The position numbers and the translations under genes are program-made. Below the pieces are notes generated by a model. The model was given only the letters and a program-made list of their open reading frames with translations, did no database searches and was not told the origin of the DNA. Shown piece by piece: positions 36,116-45,355 of a stretch of 64,000 nt of DNA (the stretch's first letter is position 1; each line of letters starts with the position of its first letter). The stretch covers positions 45,787 through 109,786 of the forward strand of contig NZ_AUAM01000018.1 of NCBI RefSeq assembly GCF_000428725.1. The letters are read 5' to 3'. The DNA comes from Psychromonas aquimarina ATCC BAA-1526. GTDB taxonomy: Bacteria; Pseudomonadota; Gammaproteobacteria; Enterobacterales; Psychromonadaceae.

Positions 36116-39100
36116 CTAGCTTAACTGTAAAGCCAGCTTTTTAGCCTGACTGAAATCCGTTTTACCTGCTCCGAGTTTAGGGATCTGCTCTACTTCGAAG
36201 CAGCGCTTCGGGATCATTAACGGATTACAGCCGGCGGCTGACATATTCTTCTTTAAAGCCTGGCTGTCCAGCTCTCCTTGATGCAGTAAAATAATACTTT
36301 CACCTTTCTGTGCATCTGCAATGTTTACCGCGACCAGTTCGATATCGTTATCACAGGCTTTAATAACCGCCTGTTCGACGGCACTTAAACTGATCATCTC
36401 GCCGCCTAATTTTGCGAAGCGTGAGTAACGATCCAAAATAGTTAAGAAACCATCACTGTCTAAACAGCCTTTGTCACCCGAGATATACCAGCGCTCACCA
36501 TCTATCTCCTTAATCACCTGTGCCGTTTTTTCCGGGTTATTTAAATAACCAAGCATTACCTGGGCACCGCCGATCAGAACTAATCCCGCTTCACCTGCCG
36601 GCAGCTCTACAAAACTTTCAGGATCAACTATTTTAAAGCTGCTGCCGGGTAACGGCATACCAACCGTGCCCTCTTTACCGCCAACCTGTACCTGCCACAG
36701 CTTTTGATCTAACTGATCCGGCATATTAACACTGGCAACCGGAGTGGTTTCTGTGGTGCCGTAACCTTCTAAAATGCGTTTATTAAACTTGCTTTCAAAA
36801 TCGCTTTTTACCTGCGCATTAAGCTTTTCGGCTCCCGCTACTACAATACGCAGCGAATCAAACATTAACGGACTTACCTTTCTATTTTTCGCATATAAAC
36901 GCAGGAAGGTCGAAGTACCGCACATAATCGTCGCCTGATTTTTTGCCACCGCTTTACCGATACCGACGGCATCAGTGGGATCGGCATGACAAACTAAGGG
37001 CAAACCTTCCACTAAAGGCAGGAACTGCGTTACCGTTAATCCAAATGCATGAAATAACGGTAAAGAGCCCAGAACCACATCACTCTCCTGGGTATTTAAA
37101 ACATCGGAAACCTGTTTTAAGTTAGCCATAATATTGGTGTGACTTAACATTACTCCTTTCGGCGCCCCTTCACTGCCGCTTGAAAACAGAATAGCGGCAG
37201 CCTGCTGAGATTTTACTTTTGTTACATAAAGCGCTTTTAACAGCCACGCCGGTAAACATTTAACTAATAATAAACGTGCTGCTTTATGAGACTGCTTGAC
37301 CTGTTTAAGTGTCTCTTCCAGGTATTCAACCTGAACATCCTGTAAAACATCAGTTAAGTCGATACCGCGCTTATGCAGTTTCTTCAAAAACAACTTTGAA
37401 GTATAAACATGAGTTAGCTGCGCCTGCTTAACAGCATCAGCAACAGCATCCCGGCTTGCAGTGTAGTTAAGGTTAACAATCGTTTTCCCTGCAATAACCG
37501 CAGCCATATTTGCAACCACACCGCCCGCACTGGTGGGTAATAACAAACCGACATTTTGTGTTTTACAGCTCTTTTTAATCAGTTTACTTAAGCTGATCGC
37601 GCCTACTAGACTCTGCTGAGCAGACAGTACAGTGCCGGTACTGTCAGTAATTGATGTTTGGCTTCCAACACGTTTAACCGCATCAATCCATGCACAGCCG
37701 ATATTCGGCAGCTCGGCAGCATGTTTTTTCCAGGATAATACAGACAGATCAAACACCCGGCGTTTCACCTGCTCAGCACTGCTGCTTTTCGGCATCTCTT
37801 GTGCAAAAGCGACAACCAAATCACGGAACACCCCCTGTCTGCGCACCTCTTTTAACTTGTCCGATGAACGGCTGAATTTACTGCCCCATAAGCCGCGGAT
37901 ATAAAAAGGTACAATGGCCAGTTCCTGCTCCGCCTTTTTACAAGCCAGCTCAAAACCACGCTTAAACTCAGCCAGATGACCATTACGGCTGATTAAACCT
38001 TCGGGGAACAGCGCCACGACTTCACCCTGATCTAAAACAGCGGCTATCTCGGTTAATGAACGTTTACTTGAAGCCGAAGATTCAATTGGAATGCAGCCTA
38101 AGGCCTTAAAAAACCAGCATAGATACCAGCGGGAAAATATTTTTTTCTCCATCACAAAACGTACCGGACGAGGACAGGCAATCTGCAGAACAGCCCAGTC
38201 TACCCAGCTGACATGGTTGCCTAACAGCAGCACGCCGCCCTGCTCGGGAATATTTTTCATACCTTGAACAGACACTTTATAATGGCGTGATATCGACCAG
38301 TTAAGCACGATCCGCACTAAGCTCTGCGGTAGTTTATAAACAGTGTAAATACCGCCTAAAATCGCCACCAGCGCAGTAAAAGTCAGTAAAAAATGACTGT
38401 CAAAGCCGTAAAAAGAGAAACAGGCGGTGATCACTAAGAAGCTCGCCATACCGATATTCTGCACCCAGTTATTCAGTGCTAATACTTTACCCATTTCACC
38501 GCTGCCGGCATGGAACTGAATCAGTGCATTAAGCGGTACAATAAAAATCCCCCCCATTATACCGACTGCAAAAAAGCACACAGCCTGTGCTGCTGATGAC
38601 TGCATAAAGGGTAAAAACCATAATGCGGCGGCAATGCCCGCGGCTCCCAGCGGAATCAAACCGGTTTCGATATGGTCTTTTGACCATCGCCCGGCCAGCC
38701 ATGAACCAAGAGCAATACCGACACCTGTTGCGGCAATAGTTGCCTGAATAATTAAGGTGTTGGTTACCGAGAAGTTGGCTTTGGCATATGCAGGAAAACT
38801 CGCTAATAACATTTGTCCGATTGACCAGAACATAGCTAAACCAATAATAGAAAGGCGAATCACTTTACGTTCAATAAACGGACTTAAGCTTTCTTTAAGA
38901 TAAGCGCCGGAGCGGTATTTATTCCAGTTAAAGGATTTATCTGCTTGTTTCTGCTCTAGATTTGGTAAGCGGTAAGCCATGATTAATTCAATAATCGAAT
39001 TGATCACTAATAACCAGGCTAACGGCGCCATGCTCTGCAGTATCAATGCCGGATTTGAAAATTCAGGCTGATACAGTGACTCAAATAATAAAGAATACAC

Positions 39101-39568
39101 CAGGGTGCCCGCTAAAATAGCAACAATGGAGACCGCCTGCACCAGTCCATTTGCTTGAGCCAGTTTCTCTTTACCAAACAGCGGTTTGATATAACCGTAT
39201 TTAGCCGGAGAATAAAAGGTCGACTGTACAGCAAGTAAAAAGGTCATCGCAAAAGCAAACCAGAACAGGCCCAGGTAATAACAGACAGTGATCGCCAGTG
39301 TCAACACAACAGCCGCCCAGGCGCTGATCCGTATCACTCGGTTTTTAGGGTGTTTATCAGAAATAAAACCAGCGGGGGTCAGCAGTAAAATAAAGGGAAT
39401 TAAAATTAAACCATTCACTAAAGCAGTCAGCAGTACCTGCTGCTGCCCGTCATAGCTTTTGAAGATAGTATTCTGAATGATTATCTTATGCCCTAGATCA
39501 ACAAAGGCATTTAAGAAAACCGCAAAAACATAGGGCCAGGCCCCTTTTATCTTAGCTAACTTATCCAT
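36116..39568 (-). CDS. aas: Fused lysophospholipid transporter / 2-acyl-GPE acyltransferase / acyl-ACP synthetase (LplT-Aas)
   Basis: Repairs lysophospholipids: flips them inward, activates a fatty acid and re-acylates. The 1150 residues combine an N-terminal MFS transporter (about 1-410, LplT-like), a PlsC-type acyltransferase with NHVSWVD (HX4D) near 445 and FPEGLIS near 515, and an AMP-forming ligase with SSGSEGAPKG near 805 and YGTTETTPV near 940. In E. coli lplT and aas are separate adjacent genes; here they form one chain. I start at ATG 39568 with GGAG before it; the longer frame from 39595 lacks one. Confidence 0.9.
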   Translation of the reverse strand: MDKLAKIKGAWPYVFAVFLNAFVDLGHKIIIQNTIFKSYDGQQQVLLTALVNGLILIPFILLLTPAGFISDKHPKNRVIRISAWAAVVLTLAITVCYYLGLFWFAFAMTFLLAVQSTFYSPAKYGYIKPLFGKEKLAQANGLVQAVSIVAILAGTLVYSLLFESLYQPEFSNPALILQSMAPLAWLLVINSIIELIMAYRLPNLEQKQADKSFNWNKYRSGAYLKESLSPFIERKVIRLSIIGLAMFWSIGQMLLASFPAYAKANFSVTNTLIIQATIAATGVGIALGSWLAGRWSKDHIETGLIPLGAAGIAAALWFLPFMQSSAAQAVCFFAVGIMGGIFIVPLNALIQFHAGSGEMGKVLALNNWVQNIGMASFLVITACFSFYGFDSHFLLTFTALVAILGGIYTVYKLPQSLVRIVLNWSISRHYKVSVQGMKNIPEQGGVLLLGNHVSWVDWAVLQIACPRPVRFVMEKKIFSRWYLCWFFKALGCIPIESSASSKRSLTEIAAVLDQGEVVALFPEGLISRNGHLAEFKRGFELACKKAEQELAIVPFYIRGLWGSKFSRSSDKLKEVRRQGVFRDLVVAFAQEMPKSSSAEQVKRRVFDLSVLSWKKHAAELPNIGCAWIDAVKRVGSQTSITDSTGTVLSAQQSLVGAISLSKLIKKSCKTQNVGLLLPTSAGGVVANMAAVIAGKTIVNLNYTASRDAVADAVKQAQLTHVYTSKLFLKKLHKRGIDLTDVLQDVQVEYLEETLKQVKQSHKAARLLLVKCLPAWLLKALYVTKVKSQQAAAILFSSGSEGAPKGVMLSHTNIMANLKQVSDVLNTQESDVVLGSLPLFHAFGLTVTQFLPLVEGLPLVCHADPTDAVGIGKAVAKNQATIMCGTSTFLRLYAKNRKVSPLMFDSLRIVVAGAEKLNAQVKSDFESKFNKRILEGYGTTETTPVASVNMPDQLDQKLWQVQVGGKEGTVGMPLPGSSFKIVDPESFVELPAGEAGLVLIGGAQVMLGYLNNPEKTAQVIKEIDGERWYISGDKGCLDSDGFLTILDRYSRFAKLGGEMISLSAVEQAVIKACDNDIELVAVNIADAQKGESIILLHQGELDSQALKKNMSAAGCNPLMIPKRCFEVEQIPKLGAGKTDFSQAKKLALQLS

Positions 39569-39717
39569 TTTAAAACTCCGTGTAGACTGATACAAAAATC
39601 ATATTTAAGAATGATTATGATGAGCTTCAAAAATGACGCAAGCAGCATTTAATAAGTCTATCTATCTGCACCAAAAGGTATTACATTTTAATACTTTTTA
39701 AATGTGAAGGTCTCAAT

Positions 39718-40455
39718 ATGTCACAAACCAAGATTCTAATCGGTGCTTTGAAGGCGCAGTTAAAAGCCCACGGGAAAACCTATGATGATGTTGCAAAATA
39801 TCTTCAGCTTAGCCAGGCATCGGTTAAACGACTTTTTAGTGAGGGAAATATAAGCCTAGCCCGCTTAGAGTCCATTTGTAATATGATTGAACTGCCGCTT
39901 GCGGATCTGGTTTTATCTATGACTATCGAACATAAAAAAATAGACAGTCTGTCGTTATTACAGGAGCAGGAGATCGCTGATGATTTATTACTGCTGCTTC
40001 TTACCGTCTGCGTTGTCAACGGTTTTACTTTTGACGATCTTCTCCAGGAATATTCGCTGACAGAGCTGGAATGTATTCAAAAACTGGCAAAATTAGACAA
40101 GCTGAAAATTATTGAGTTATTACCCGGTAACCGTTTCAAACTTAAAATCAGTACTAACTTTGCCTGGCTGCCCGACGGTCCCATTCAGCGCTTCTTTTTA
40201 AAACGCGTTCAGGAAGAATTTTTTAACAGTCACTTTAAGCTGCCCACTGAAAAACTGATCGTGATTAACGGATTGTTATCATTAAGCACCAATGCAGAGA
40301 TTCAAAAGCAGATGCAGAAACTCAGCAGTAATTTTGCCGAATGCAGAAATGAAGATGCTTCCTTAAAAATGAAGCAGAAACACGGTACAACTATGGTACT
40401 GGCATTACGGCAATGGGACTCCAGTTTGTTTGATGAGATCCGCAGAAAATCCTGA
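39718..40455 (+). CDS. XRE-family transcriptional regulator
   Basis: 245 residues. N-terminal Cro/C1-type HTH (about 7-65, YDDVAKYLQLSQASVKRLFS) followed by a long C-terminal region with a winged-helix-like start (LTELECIQKLAKLDKLKIIELL), no known ligand motif. Divergent from LplT-Aas with 149 bp between, so it may regulate that phospholipid-repair operon. Start at ATG 39718 with AAGG at 39707-39710. Confidence 0.85.
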   Translation: MSQTKILIGALKAQLKAHGKTYDDVAKYLQLSQASVKRLFSEGNISLARLESICNMIELPLADLVLSMTIEHKKIDSLSLLQEQEIADDLLLLLLTVCVVNGFTFDDLLQEYSLTELECIQKLAKLDKLKIIELLPGNRFKLKISTNFAWLPDGPIQRFFLKRVQEEFFNSHFKLPTEKLIVINGLLSLSTNAEIQKQMQKLSSNFAECRNEDASLKMKQKHGTTMVLALRQWDSSLFDEIRRKS

Positions 40456-40477
40456 TCAGTCTTCTATATCGACCTAT

Positions 40478-40504
40478 TGGGTAGCAAATATCGCTACCTT
40501 TTCA
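40478..40504 (+). terminator. Terminator of the XRE gene
   Basis: GGTAGC-AAATATC-GCTACC followed by TTTT. Confidence 0.75.
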
Positions 40505-40572
40505 TTTGCATTTTACCTTATTCCAATACCTGCTTATAACTTAGCTGTCTTTAGCACCTAATGGAGAAAGGT

Positions 40573-42603
40573 ATGAGAATTTCAAACTGCAAAGCAGCTT
40601 TAGCATTCACTACGTTATTATTAAGCAGTACATTTGCTTATAGTGCCGGATTATTAAAACCCAGTAATGCCTCCTATCAGGATTTACAAATTAAAACACA
40701 TGATGTGCATGTGATTGTTCAGGACGGTTATTCACGTACGGAAGTTGAGCAGACATTTTTTAATCCTAATCAGCAGGAGCTCGAAGCACTTTATTCCTTC
40801 CCTGTACCGCAGGGCGCCGCTGTGGGAGAGTTTACCTACTGGATTAACGGCCAGGCGGTAACGGCAGAAGTGGTGGAAAAAGGCCGGGCAAAACAGATTT
40901 ATCAACAGCAGAAAGAAGCCGGTAATAACACCGCACTTGTAGAGCAGGACAGCTATAAAACTTTTGATGTAAAAGTATTTCCAATAGCGCCTCAGGATCA
41001 GGTCAAAATTCGTCTGGTTTATCTGCAGCAGGAGCAGATTGACACCGGACTAGGCCGTTATGTTTATCCACTTGAAGAAGGCGGTGTCGACGAAGCTCGA
41101 AATAGTTTCTGGACCCGCAATGACACGGTACAGGAGCGCTTTTCTTTTACCATGGATATCCGCTCAAGTTACCCCTTAGACGGCGTACGATTACCGGCTC
41201 ACCCAGATGCGCAGTATACGCAGATAGATGATCAGCAGTGGCAGATTTCTATCGGCAGTAACAACAATGAACAAGAAAACTTAAACCCGGCACCTGAAAG
41301 CAGTCTAAAACTGGATAAAGATATTCTGGTTTACTGGCGCCATAAACCGGACTTACCCGGCAGTGTCGATTTAATCAGTTACCGTGAACCGGGTAAAAAG
41401 CAGGGTACCTTTAAACTGACCTTAACACCGGGTGACGACTTAGCTTTAAACCAGGGACAGCGTGACTGGATTTTTGTACTGGATAAATCCGGTTCAATGG
41501 CGGCAAAATACCAGACATTAATTGAAGGGGTGCGTCAGGCACTTGCTAAACTACCGGCAAATGACCGCTTTAGAATTATTACCTTTAATAATCAGGCACA
41601 GGATATCACCTCGGGTTATCAGGCGGTCACTGCCGAGAATGTAGAAAATAGTCTTAATAAACTGCAGGCTGCCGGTGTGAGCGGCGGTACCAACCTTTAT
41701 TCTGGTATCGAAAAAGCGATTAAAAAACTCGATGCCGACAGGGCAAGTGCGATTGTACTGGTTAGTGACGGTGTTGCTAATGTCGGTGTGACCGAGAAAA
41801 AATCCTTCTTAAAGCTACTGGACAAAAAAGATGTGCGTTTATATTCCTTTATTATGGGTAACAGCGCTAATCGCCCATTACTAGAGGGCATGAGTAATAT
41901 ATCTAACGGTTTTTACGCGGCTGTTTCTAACTCCGACGATCTGATGGGTCAGGTGATGTTAGCCACCAGCAAAATGACTCATCAGGCGATGCGTGATATT
42001 AAGTTGAATATTGACGGCATCAAAATCAGTGAATTAAGCCATGAAGATTTCAACAGCCTGTACCGTGGTCAGCAGCTGACCTTCTTTGGTCATTATTACG
42101 GACAGGGCGCGGCTGAAGTTGAACTCACAGGTAAAGTAAACGGGCAGAAAGTCAGTTATAAAACTGAAATTGATTTTAATAACGGGCAGACATTACATCC
42201 AGAGCTTGAACGTTTATGGGCATACAGCAAGATCAAACAGTTAGAAAAGGAAATGGATTACCTGGGAGAATCTGCCGACAGTAAACAGGCAATTCAGGAG
42301 CTCGCAGTGAAATACGGTTTAGTGACTAACTACACCTCGTTATTAGTCGTGGAAGAACAGGTATTTGAGCAGTTTGCGATTAAACAAACGAACAAGCAGC
42401 GGGTGGCAAAAGAGCAGGCGGCACAACAGCAGAAAATACAGCAGCCTCCGGCTGACAACCGTGCAGACCATAAGCAGCCTATGTTCAGCTCACCTAAACC
42501 AAGCTTTGCCGGAGGCGGCGGTGCAGTGCATCCGCTGTGGATGCTGCTGTTAGTAATGCTGAAACTGCCGAGCCTGCTGCGAAAACAGTCTAAAAAGGCT
42601 TAA
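40573..42603 (+). CDS. Exported VIT and von Willebrand factor A domain protein with GlyGly-CTERM-like tail
   Basis: 676 residues: signal peptide (to about 26, AYSA), a VIT domain (about 30-150, VQDGYSRTEVEQTFFNP then SYKTFDVKVFPI), and a vWA domain with MIDAS motif DKSGS near 303 and later Thr/Asp ligands. The tail has AGGGGAVHP, a hydrophobic helix (LWMLLLVMLKLP) and basic end LLRKQSKKA, the layout of GlyGly-CTERM signals cut by rhombosortase. Start at ATG 40573 with GGAG 6 nt before it; the ATG at 40561 has no signal. The closest named group is the marine sortase-target VIT/vWA proteins, which however end in an LPXTG-type tail. Confidence 0.85.
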   Translation: MRISNCKAALAFTTLLLSSTFAYSAGLLKPSNASYQDLQIKTHDVHVIVQDGYSRTEVEQTFFNPNQQELEALYSFPVPQGAAVGEFTYWINGQAVTAEVVEKGRAKQIYQQQKEAGNNTALVEQDSYKTFDVKVFPIAPQDQVKIRLVYLQQEQIDTGLGRYVYPLEEGGVDEARNSFWTRNDTVQERFSFTMDIRSSYPLDGVRLPAHPDAQYTQIDDQQWQISIGSNNNEQENLNPAPESSLKLDKDILVYWRHKPDLPGSVDLISYREPGKKQGTFKLTLTPGDDLALNQGQRDWIFVLDKSGSMAAKYQTLIEGVRQALAKLPANDRFRIITFNNQAQDITSGYQAVTAENVENSLNKLQAAGVSGGTNLYSGIEKAIKKLDADRASAIVLVSDGVANVGVTEKKSFLKLLDKKDVRLYSFIMGNSANRPLLEGMSNISNGFYAAVSNSDDLMGQVMLATSKMTHQAMRDIKLNIDGIKISELSHEDFNSLYRGQQLTFFGHYYGQGAAEVELTGKVNGQKVSYKTEIDFNNGQTLHPELERLWAYSKIKQLEKEMDYLGESADSKQAIQELAVKYGLVTNYTSLLVVEEQVFEQFAIKQTNKQRVAKEQAAQQQKIQQPPADNRADHKQPMFSSPKPSFAGGGGAVHPLWMLLLVMLKLPSLLRKQSKKA

Positions 42604-42615
42604 AACTCAAACCCA

Positions 42616-42645
42616 CCGCAAAGGAGGCTAATCAGCCTCCTTTGT
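42616..42645 (+). terminator. Terminator of the vWA gene
   Basis: AAAGGAGGCT-AATC-AGCCTCCTTT, perfect stem with T-rich end. Confidence 0.88.
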
Positions 42646-42845
42646 TAATTAATTTCTACAGCCGGAAGCAGCTCAAAACAACAACTGTAAAAGATCTATT
42701 TGTCATAATTTAATTTATTTCAGCTATTAAAAAGACATCACTATAAAAATAGGGGATAATCCGCGACTACTAAAAATCAGGCGTTCAATAAATAGACAAT
42801 ATTAAGCCCTGATAGAACCAATTAATGTTGCAGGAATCATTATTT

Positions 42846-43478
42846 ATGTCCCAAGTCGGCACGCTTTATATCGTATCTGCCCCAAGCGGCGCAGGAAAAT
42901 CTAGCCTTATCAATGCTCTTTTAGCTGAAAAAAGAGACTGGACAGTGCAGGTTTCTGTATCACACACCACTCGCACGCCGCGCGTGGGTGAAAATAATGG
43001 CGAACATTACCATTTTGTAGATGTGGATAACTTTAAACAGCTGATTGAAGAAAATGCCTTTTTTGAATGGGCAGAAGTCTTCGGCAACTATTACGGCACA
43101 TCCCGCGTAACCATTGAACAGGCACTGGCACAGGGTATCGATATCTTTTTAGATATTGACTGGCAGGGAGCGCGTCAGGTACGAGCAATGATGCCTCAGG
43201 CAAAAGGTATTTTTATTCTGCCGCCTAGCCGTAAAGAGCTGGAACAGCGTTTAAATAAACGCGGCCAGGACAGTGAGGAGATTATTGCCAAACGTATGGC
43301 GCAGGCGCAGTCTGAAATGTCTCATTATGATGAATATGATTACCTGATTGTTAATGACGACTTTGAAACAGCAGCTCAAGAATTTTCTGCTATTGTTAAA
43401 TCACAGCGAAATGCGCAGGCTAAACAGGCTGTCAAACATCAGGCAACCATTAAAGAATTGTTAGAACAACAATCTTAA
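42846..43478 (+). CDS. gmk: Guanylate kinase
   Basis: ATP-dependent phosphorylation of GMP to GDP. 210 residues with the P-loop [10 protein letters not shown] (11-20), the GMP-binding loop [20 protein letters not shown], and the LID region; length matches E. coli Gmk (207). Start is ATG 42846 preceded by CAGGAATC; the frame can be opened by the TTG at 42825, but that has no support. In relatives it is followed directly by rpoZ; here an inserted repeat separates them. Confidence 0.96.
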   Translation: MSQVGTLYIVSAPSGAGKSSLINALLAEKRDWTVQVSVSHTTRTPRVGENNGEHYHFVDVDNFKQLIEENAFFEWAEVFGNYYGTSRVTIEQALAQGIDIFLDIDWQGARQVRAMMPQAKGIFILPPSRKELEQRLNKRGQDSEEIIAKRMAQAQSEMSHYDEYDYLIVNDDFETAAQEFSAIVKSQRNAQAKQAVKHQATIKELLEQQS

Positions 43479-43511
43479 GACGAAGTTGCTGGATCAAATC
43501 ACATTTAGGAC

Positions 43512-43775
43512 TATACCCAAACCACCTCAATATGCAGATTCAGAGCTTCGCCCGGATGCTGGAACAAGGCGCAATATGATGAGAATGGTATTCCCTTTTC
43601 AAGTATTGCAACGCAGTACCAGCTTTTGGGCGAAACTCCCGAAGGGCAAGCCTGGAAACAATGAGCTTCGTTGTTAGAAGGCTTTGATTTAGATCCCTAG
43701 ATCATCAGCCTTCTGCCTAGAATCTCATCATTTCTCGACTTGCTGATTCTTGCATCTTGGGGTGGCTTGGGTATA
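43512..43775. mobile_element. MITE-like palindromic element between gmk and rpoZ
   Basis: About 264 bp bounded by imperfect terminal inverted repeats of about 25 bp: TATACCCAAACCACC..ATGCA at 43512-43536 and the inverse of TATACCCAAGCCACC..ATGCA at 43751-43775. There is no transposase; the 63-codon frame at 43486-43677 runs across its boundary and is not a gene. A shorter relative is at 45209-45296. Elements starting TATACCCAA are common in genomes of Vibrio and allies (from general knowledge). Confidence 0.8.
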
Positions 43776-43779
43776 TAAT
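43750..43779 (+). promoter_or_regulatory. Predicted sigma-70 promoter of rpoZ at the element's edge
   Basis: TTGCAT (-35, 43750-43755), 18-bp spacer, TATAAT (-10, 43774-43779). The -35 box and most of the -10 are inside the right terminal repeat of the MITE-like element. The next gene starts 42 bp downstream. Confidence 0.6.
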
Positions 43780-43820
43780 AAGCGCCCTTTTTTGTGTAAT
43801 TAACTTTTTGGAGTTCAACA

Positions 43821-44096
43821 ATGGCACGTGTAACCGTTGAAGATGCAGTAAATGTAGTCGGTAATCGTTTTGATCTTATCTTAATGGCATCTCGTCGAGC
43901 TCGTCAGCTTGCTACTCAAGGTAAAACTCCTTTAGTTGAGCCAGAAAATGATAAAGCGACTGTTATCGCTTTACGTGAAATTGAAGAAAATCTAATCACT
44001 AATGAGCTGATGGATATTCAAGATCGTCAAGAGAAGCATGAGAAACAAGCTGCTGAATTAGCTGCTGTTGCTGCAATTGCTGAAGGCCGCGGTTAA
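43821..44096 (+). CDS. rpoZ: DNA-directed RNA polymerase omega subunit
   Basis: 91 residues matching omega over its whole length: [10 protein letters not shown] at the N-terminus and [15 protein letters not shown] (about 17-31), the part that clamps the beta-prime C-terminus. TTGGAG precedes ATG 43821. In E. coli rpoZ is followed by spoT; here a strong terminator and an unrelated exchanger follow, so the classic gmk-rpoZ-spoT run is broken. Confidence 0.97.
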   Translation: MARVTVEDAVNVVGNRFDLILMASRRARQLATQGKTPLVEPENDKATVIALREIEENLITNELMDIQDRQEKHEKQAAELAAVAAIAEGRG

Positions 44097-44123
44097 TAAC
44101 CGACCTTATTAAAGTATTTTAAG

Positions 44124-44158
44124 AAACGCCGATCATGCAGATGCTCGGCGTTTTTTTA
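44124..44158 (+). terminator. Terminator of rpoZ
   Basis: AACGCCGA / TCGGCGTT stem, 12-nt loop, then TTTTTT. Confidence 0.9.
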
Positions 44159-44186
44159 TATTCAATGAATATGGAGTTTACTTATT

Positions 44187-45179
44187 GTGATGAGCTTATT
44201 ATTACCCGCCCTGGCAATTATTGTCGGCTTTGCGCTGCTTATCTGGAGCGCCGATAAATTTGTTTTAGGCGCATCAAATACTGCACGCAGTTTTTCAATT
44301 TCCCCTCTGATTGTTGGTGTCGTTATTGTAGGTTTAGGTACCTCAGCTCCTGAAATGCTGGTCTCAGCTATGGCGGCTGCAGATGGAAAAACCGGGTTAT
44401 CAATCGGTAATGCAATCGGCTCCAATATTACCAATGTGGGTTTAATGCTCGGCCTGACCGCAATCTTTTATCCGCTGCAGATCCACTCTAAACTGCTCAA
44501 ACGAGAGATGCCGGTACTGCTGGTAATTATTGGACTTAGCTATTTTTTACTGTGGGATCAGCATCTTAGTTTTTTAAATGGTCTGGCTTTATTAATTATG
44601 ATGTTTGCCATGCTGGCCTTCACGGTCTACGAAGCTAAAAGCCATGGTGAAGATACGCTGCCGCAGGAAATTTTAGATGAGATGCCGGAGGAAGTCGGTA
44701 AAAGCGAAGCGCTGAAATGGCTGGTGATCGGTATTGTTGTTCTTATTGTTTCATCGCGAGTTCTGGTCTGGGGCGCAACTGAAGTTGCAGAATACTTTGG
44801 TGTCAGTGATCTGATTATCGGCCTGACTATTGTTGCTATCGGTACCAGTTTACCAGAGCTGGCGGCTACCGTGGCAGCGGCGCGCAAAAAGGAGTTTGAT
44901 TTAGCAGTTGGTAATATTATCGGCTCTAATATCTTTAATATCTTAGGGGTAATGGCATTTCCAGGTCTGATCCATCCCGACAAATTTGATATCGAGGTAT
45001 TAACCCGCGACTATCCGGTAATGATCTCCTTGACCTTAGCACTGATGCTCTTTTCAATCGCCTGGCGTAAAGGTAAAACAGGGCTGCTGGGACGCTTTGA
45101 AGGCTTTTTATTACTATCGGCTTATATTGGTTATATGTTCTGGCTGTTTAAAGATATGCAGGCTTCTGCAGGGGCTTAA
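44187..45179 (+). CDS. Calcium/sodium antiporter, CaCA family (YrbG-like)
   Basis: 330 residues with about ten spans and the two family alpha-repeats: GLGTSAPEMLVS (about 50-61) with GNAIGSNITNVG, and IGTSLPELAATV (about 215-226) with GNIIGSNIFNILG. A charged cytoplasmic loop lies between halves. Likely exports Ca2+ in exchange for Na+. Starts at GTG 44187, 10 nt after GGAG; ATG 44190 right after it is an alternative. Confidence 0.92.
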   Translation: MMSLLLPALAIIVGFALLIWSADKFVLGASNTARSFSISPLIVGVVIVGLGTSAPEMLVSAMAAADGKTGLSIGNAIGSNITNVGLMLGLTAIFYPLQIHSKLLKREMPVLLVIIGLSYFLLWDQHLSFLNGLALLIMMFAMLAFTVYEAKSHGEDTLPQEILDEMPEEVGKSEALKWLVIGIVVLIVSSRVLVWGATEVAEYFGVSDLIIGLTIVAIGTSLPELAATVAAARKKEFDLAVGNIIGSNIFNILGVMAFPGLIHPDKFDIEVLTRDYPVMISLTLALMLFSIAWRKGKTGLLGRFEGFLLLSAYIGYMFWLFKDMQASAGA

Positions 45180-45208
45180 ATTTCAGCAGATATTACAAAG
45201 ACAGCTGT

Positions 45209-45296
45209 TATACCCAAGCCACTTGAAGACAAAGGAATCAGCAAGTCCGGAGGTGAACAGATTCTAGGCGTAAAGTTGAAGATCTAACCGGTATAT
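45209..45296 (-). mobile_element. Short (internally deleted) relative of the MITE-like element
   Basis: TATACCCAAGCCAC, then GGAATCAGCAAGTC, GATTCTAGGC and GATCTA: the same blocks in the same order as the inverse of 43690-43775. Only one end is well preserved; GGTATA near 45291 may be the remnant of the other end. Confidence 0.7.
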
Positions 45297-45300
45297 GATC

Positions 45301-45337
45301 AAAAAGGCCCCGTGTTTACACACGAGGCCCAATAGTT
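45301..45337 (-). terminator. Bidirectional terminator between the exchanger gene and nirC
   Basis: AAAAAGGCC.CGTGT-TTAC-ACACG.GGCC with A-rich left arm (poly-U for the minus-strand nir operon). Confidence 0.75.
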
Positions 45338-45355
45338 TGATAACTTGTTTAAAAA

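Noticed and set aside
43486..43677. 63-codon plus-strand frame after gmk
   Set aside because: It crosses the left boundary of the MITE-like element and has no ribosome site or family resemblance.
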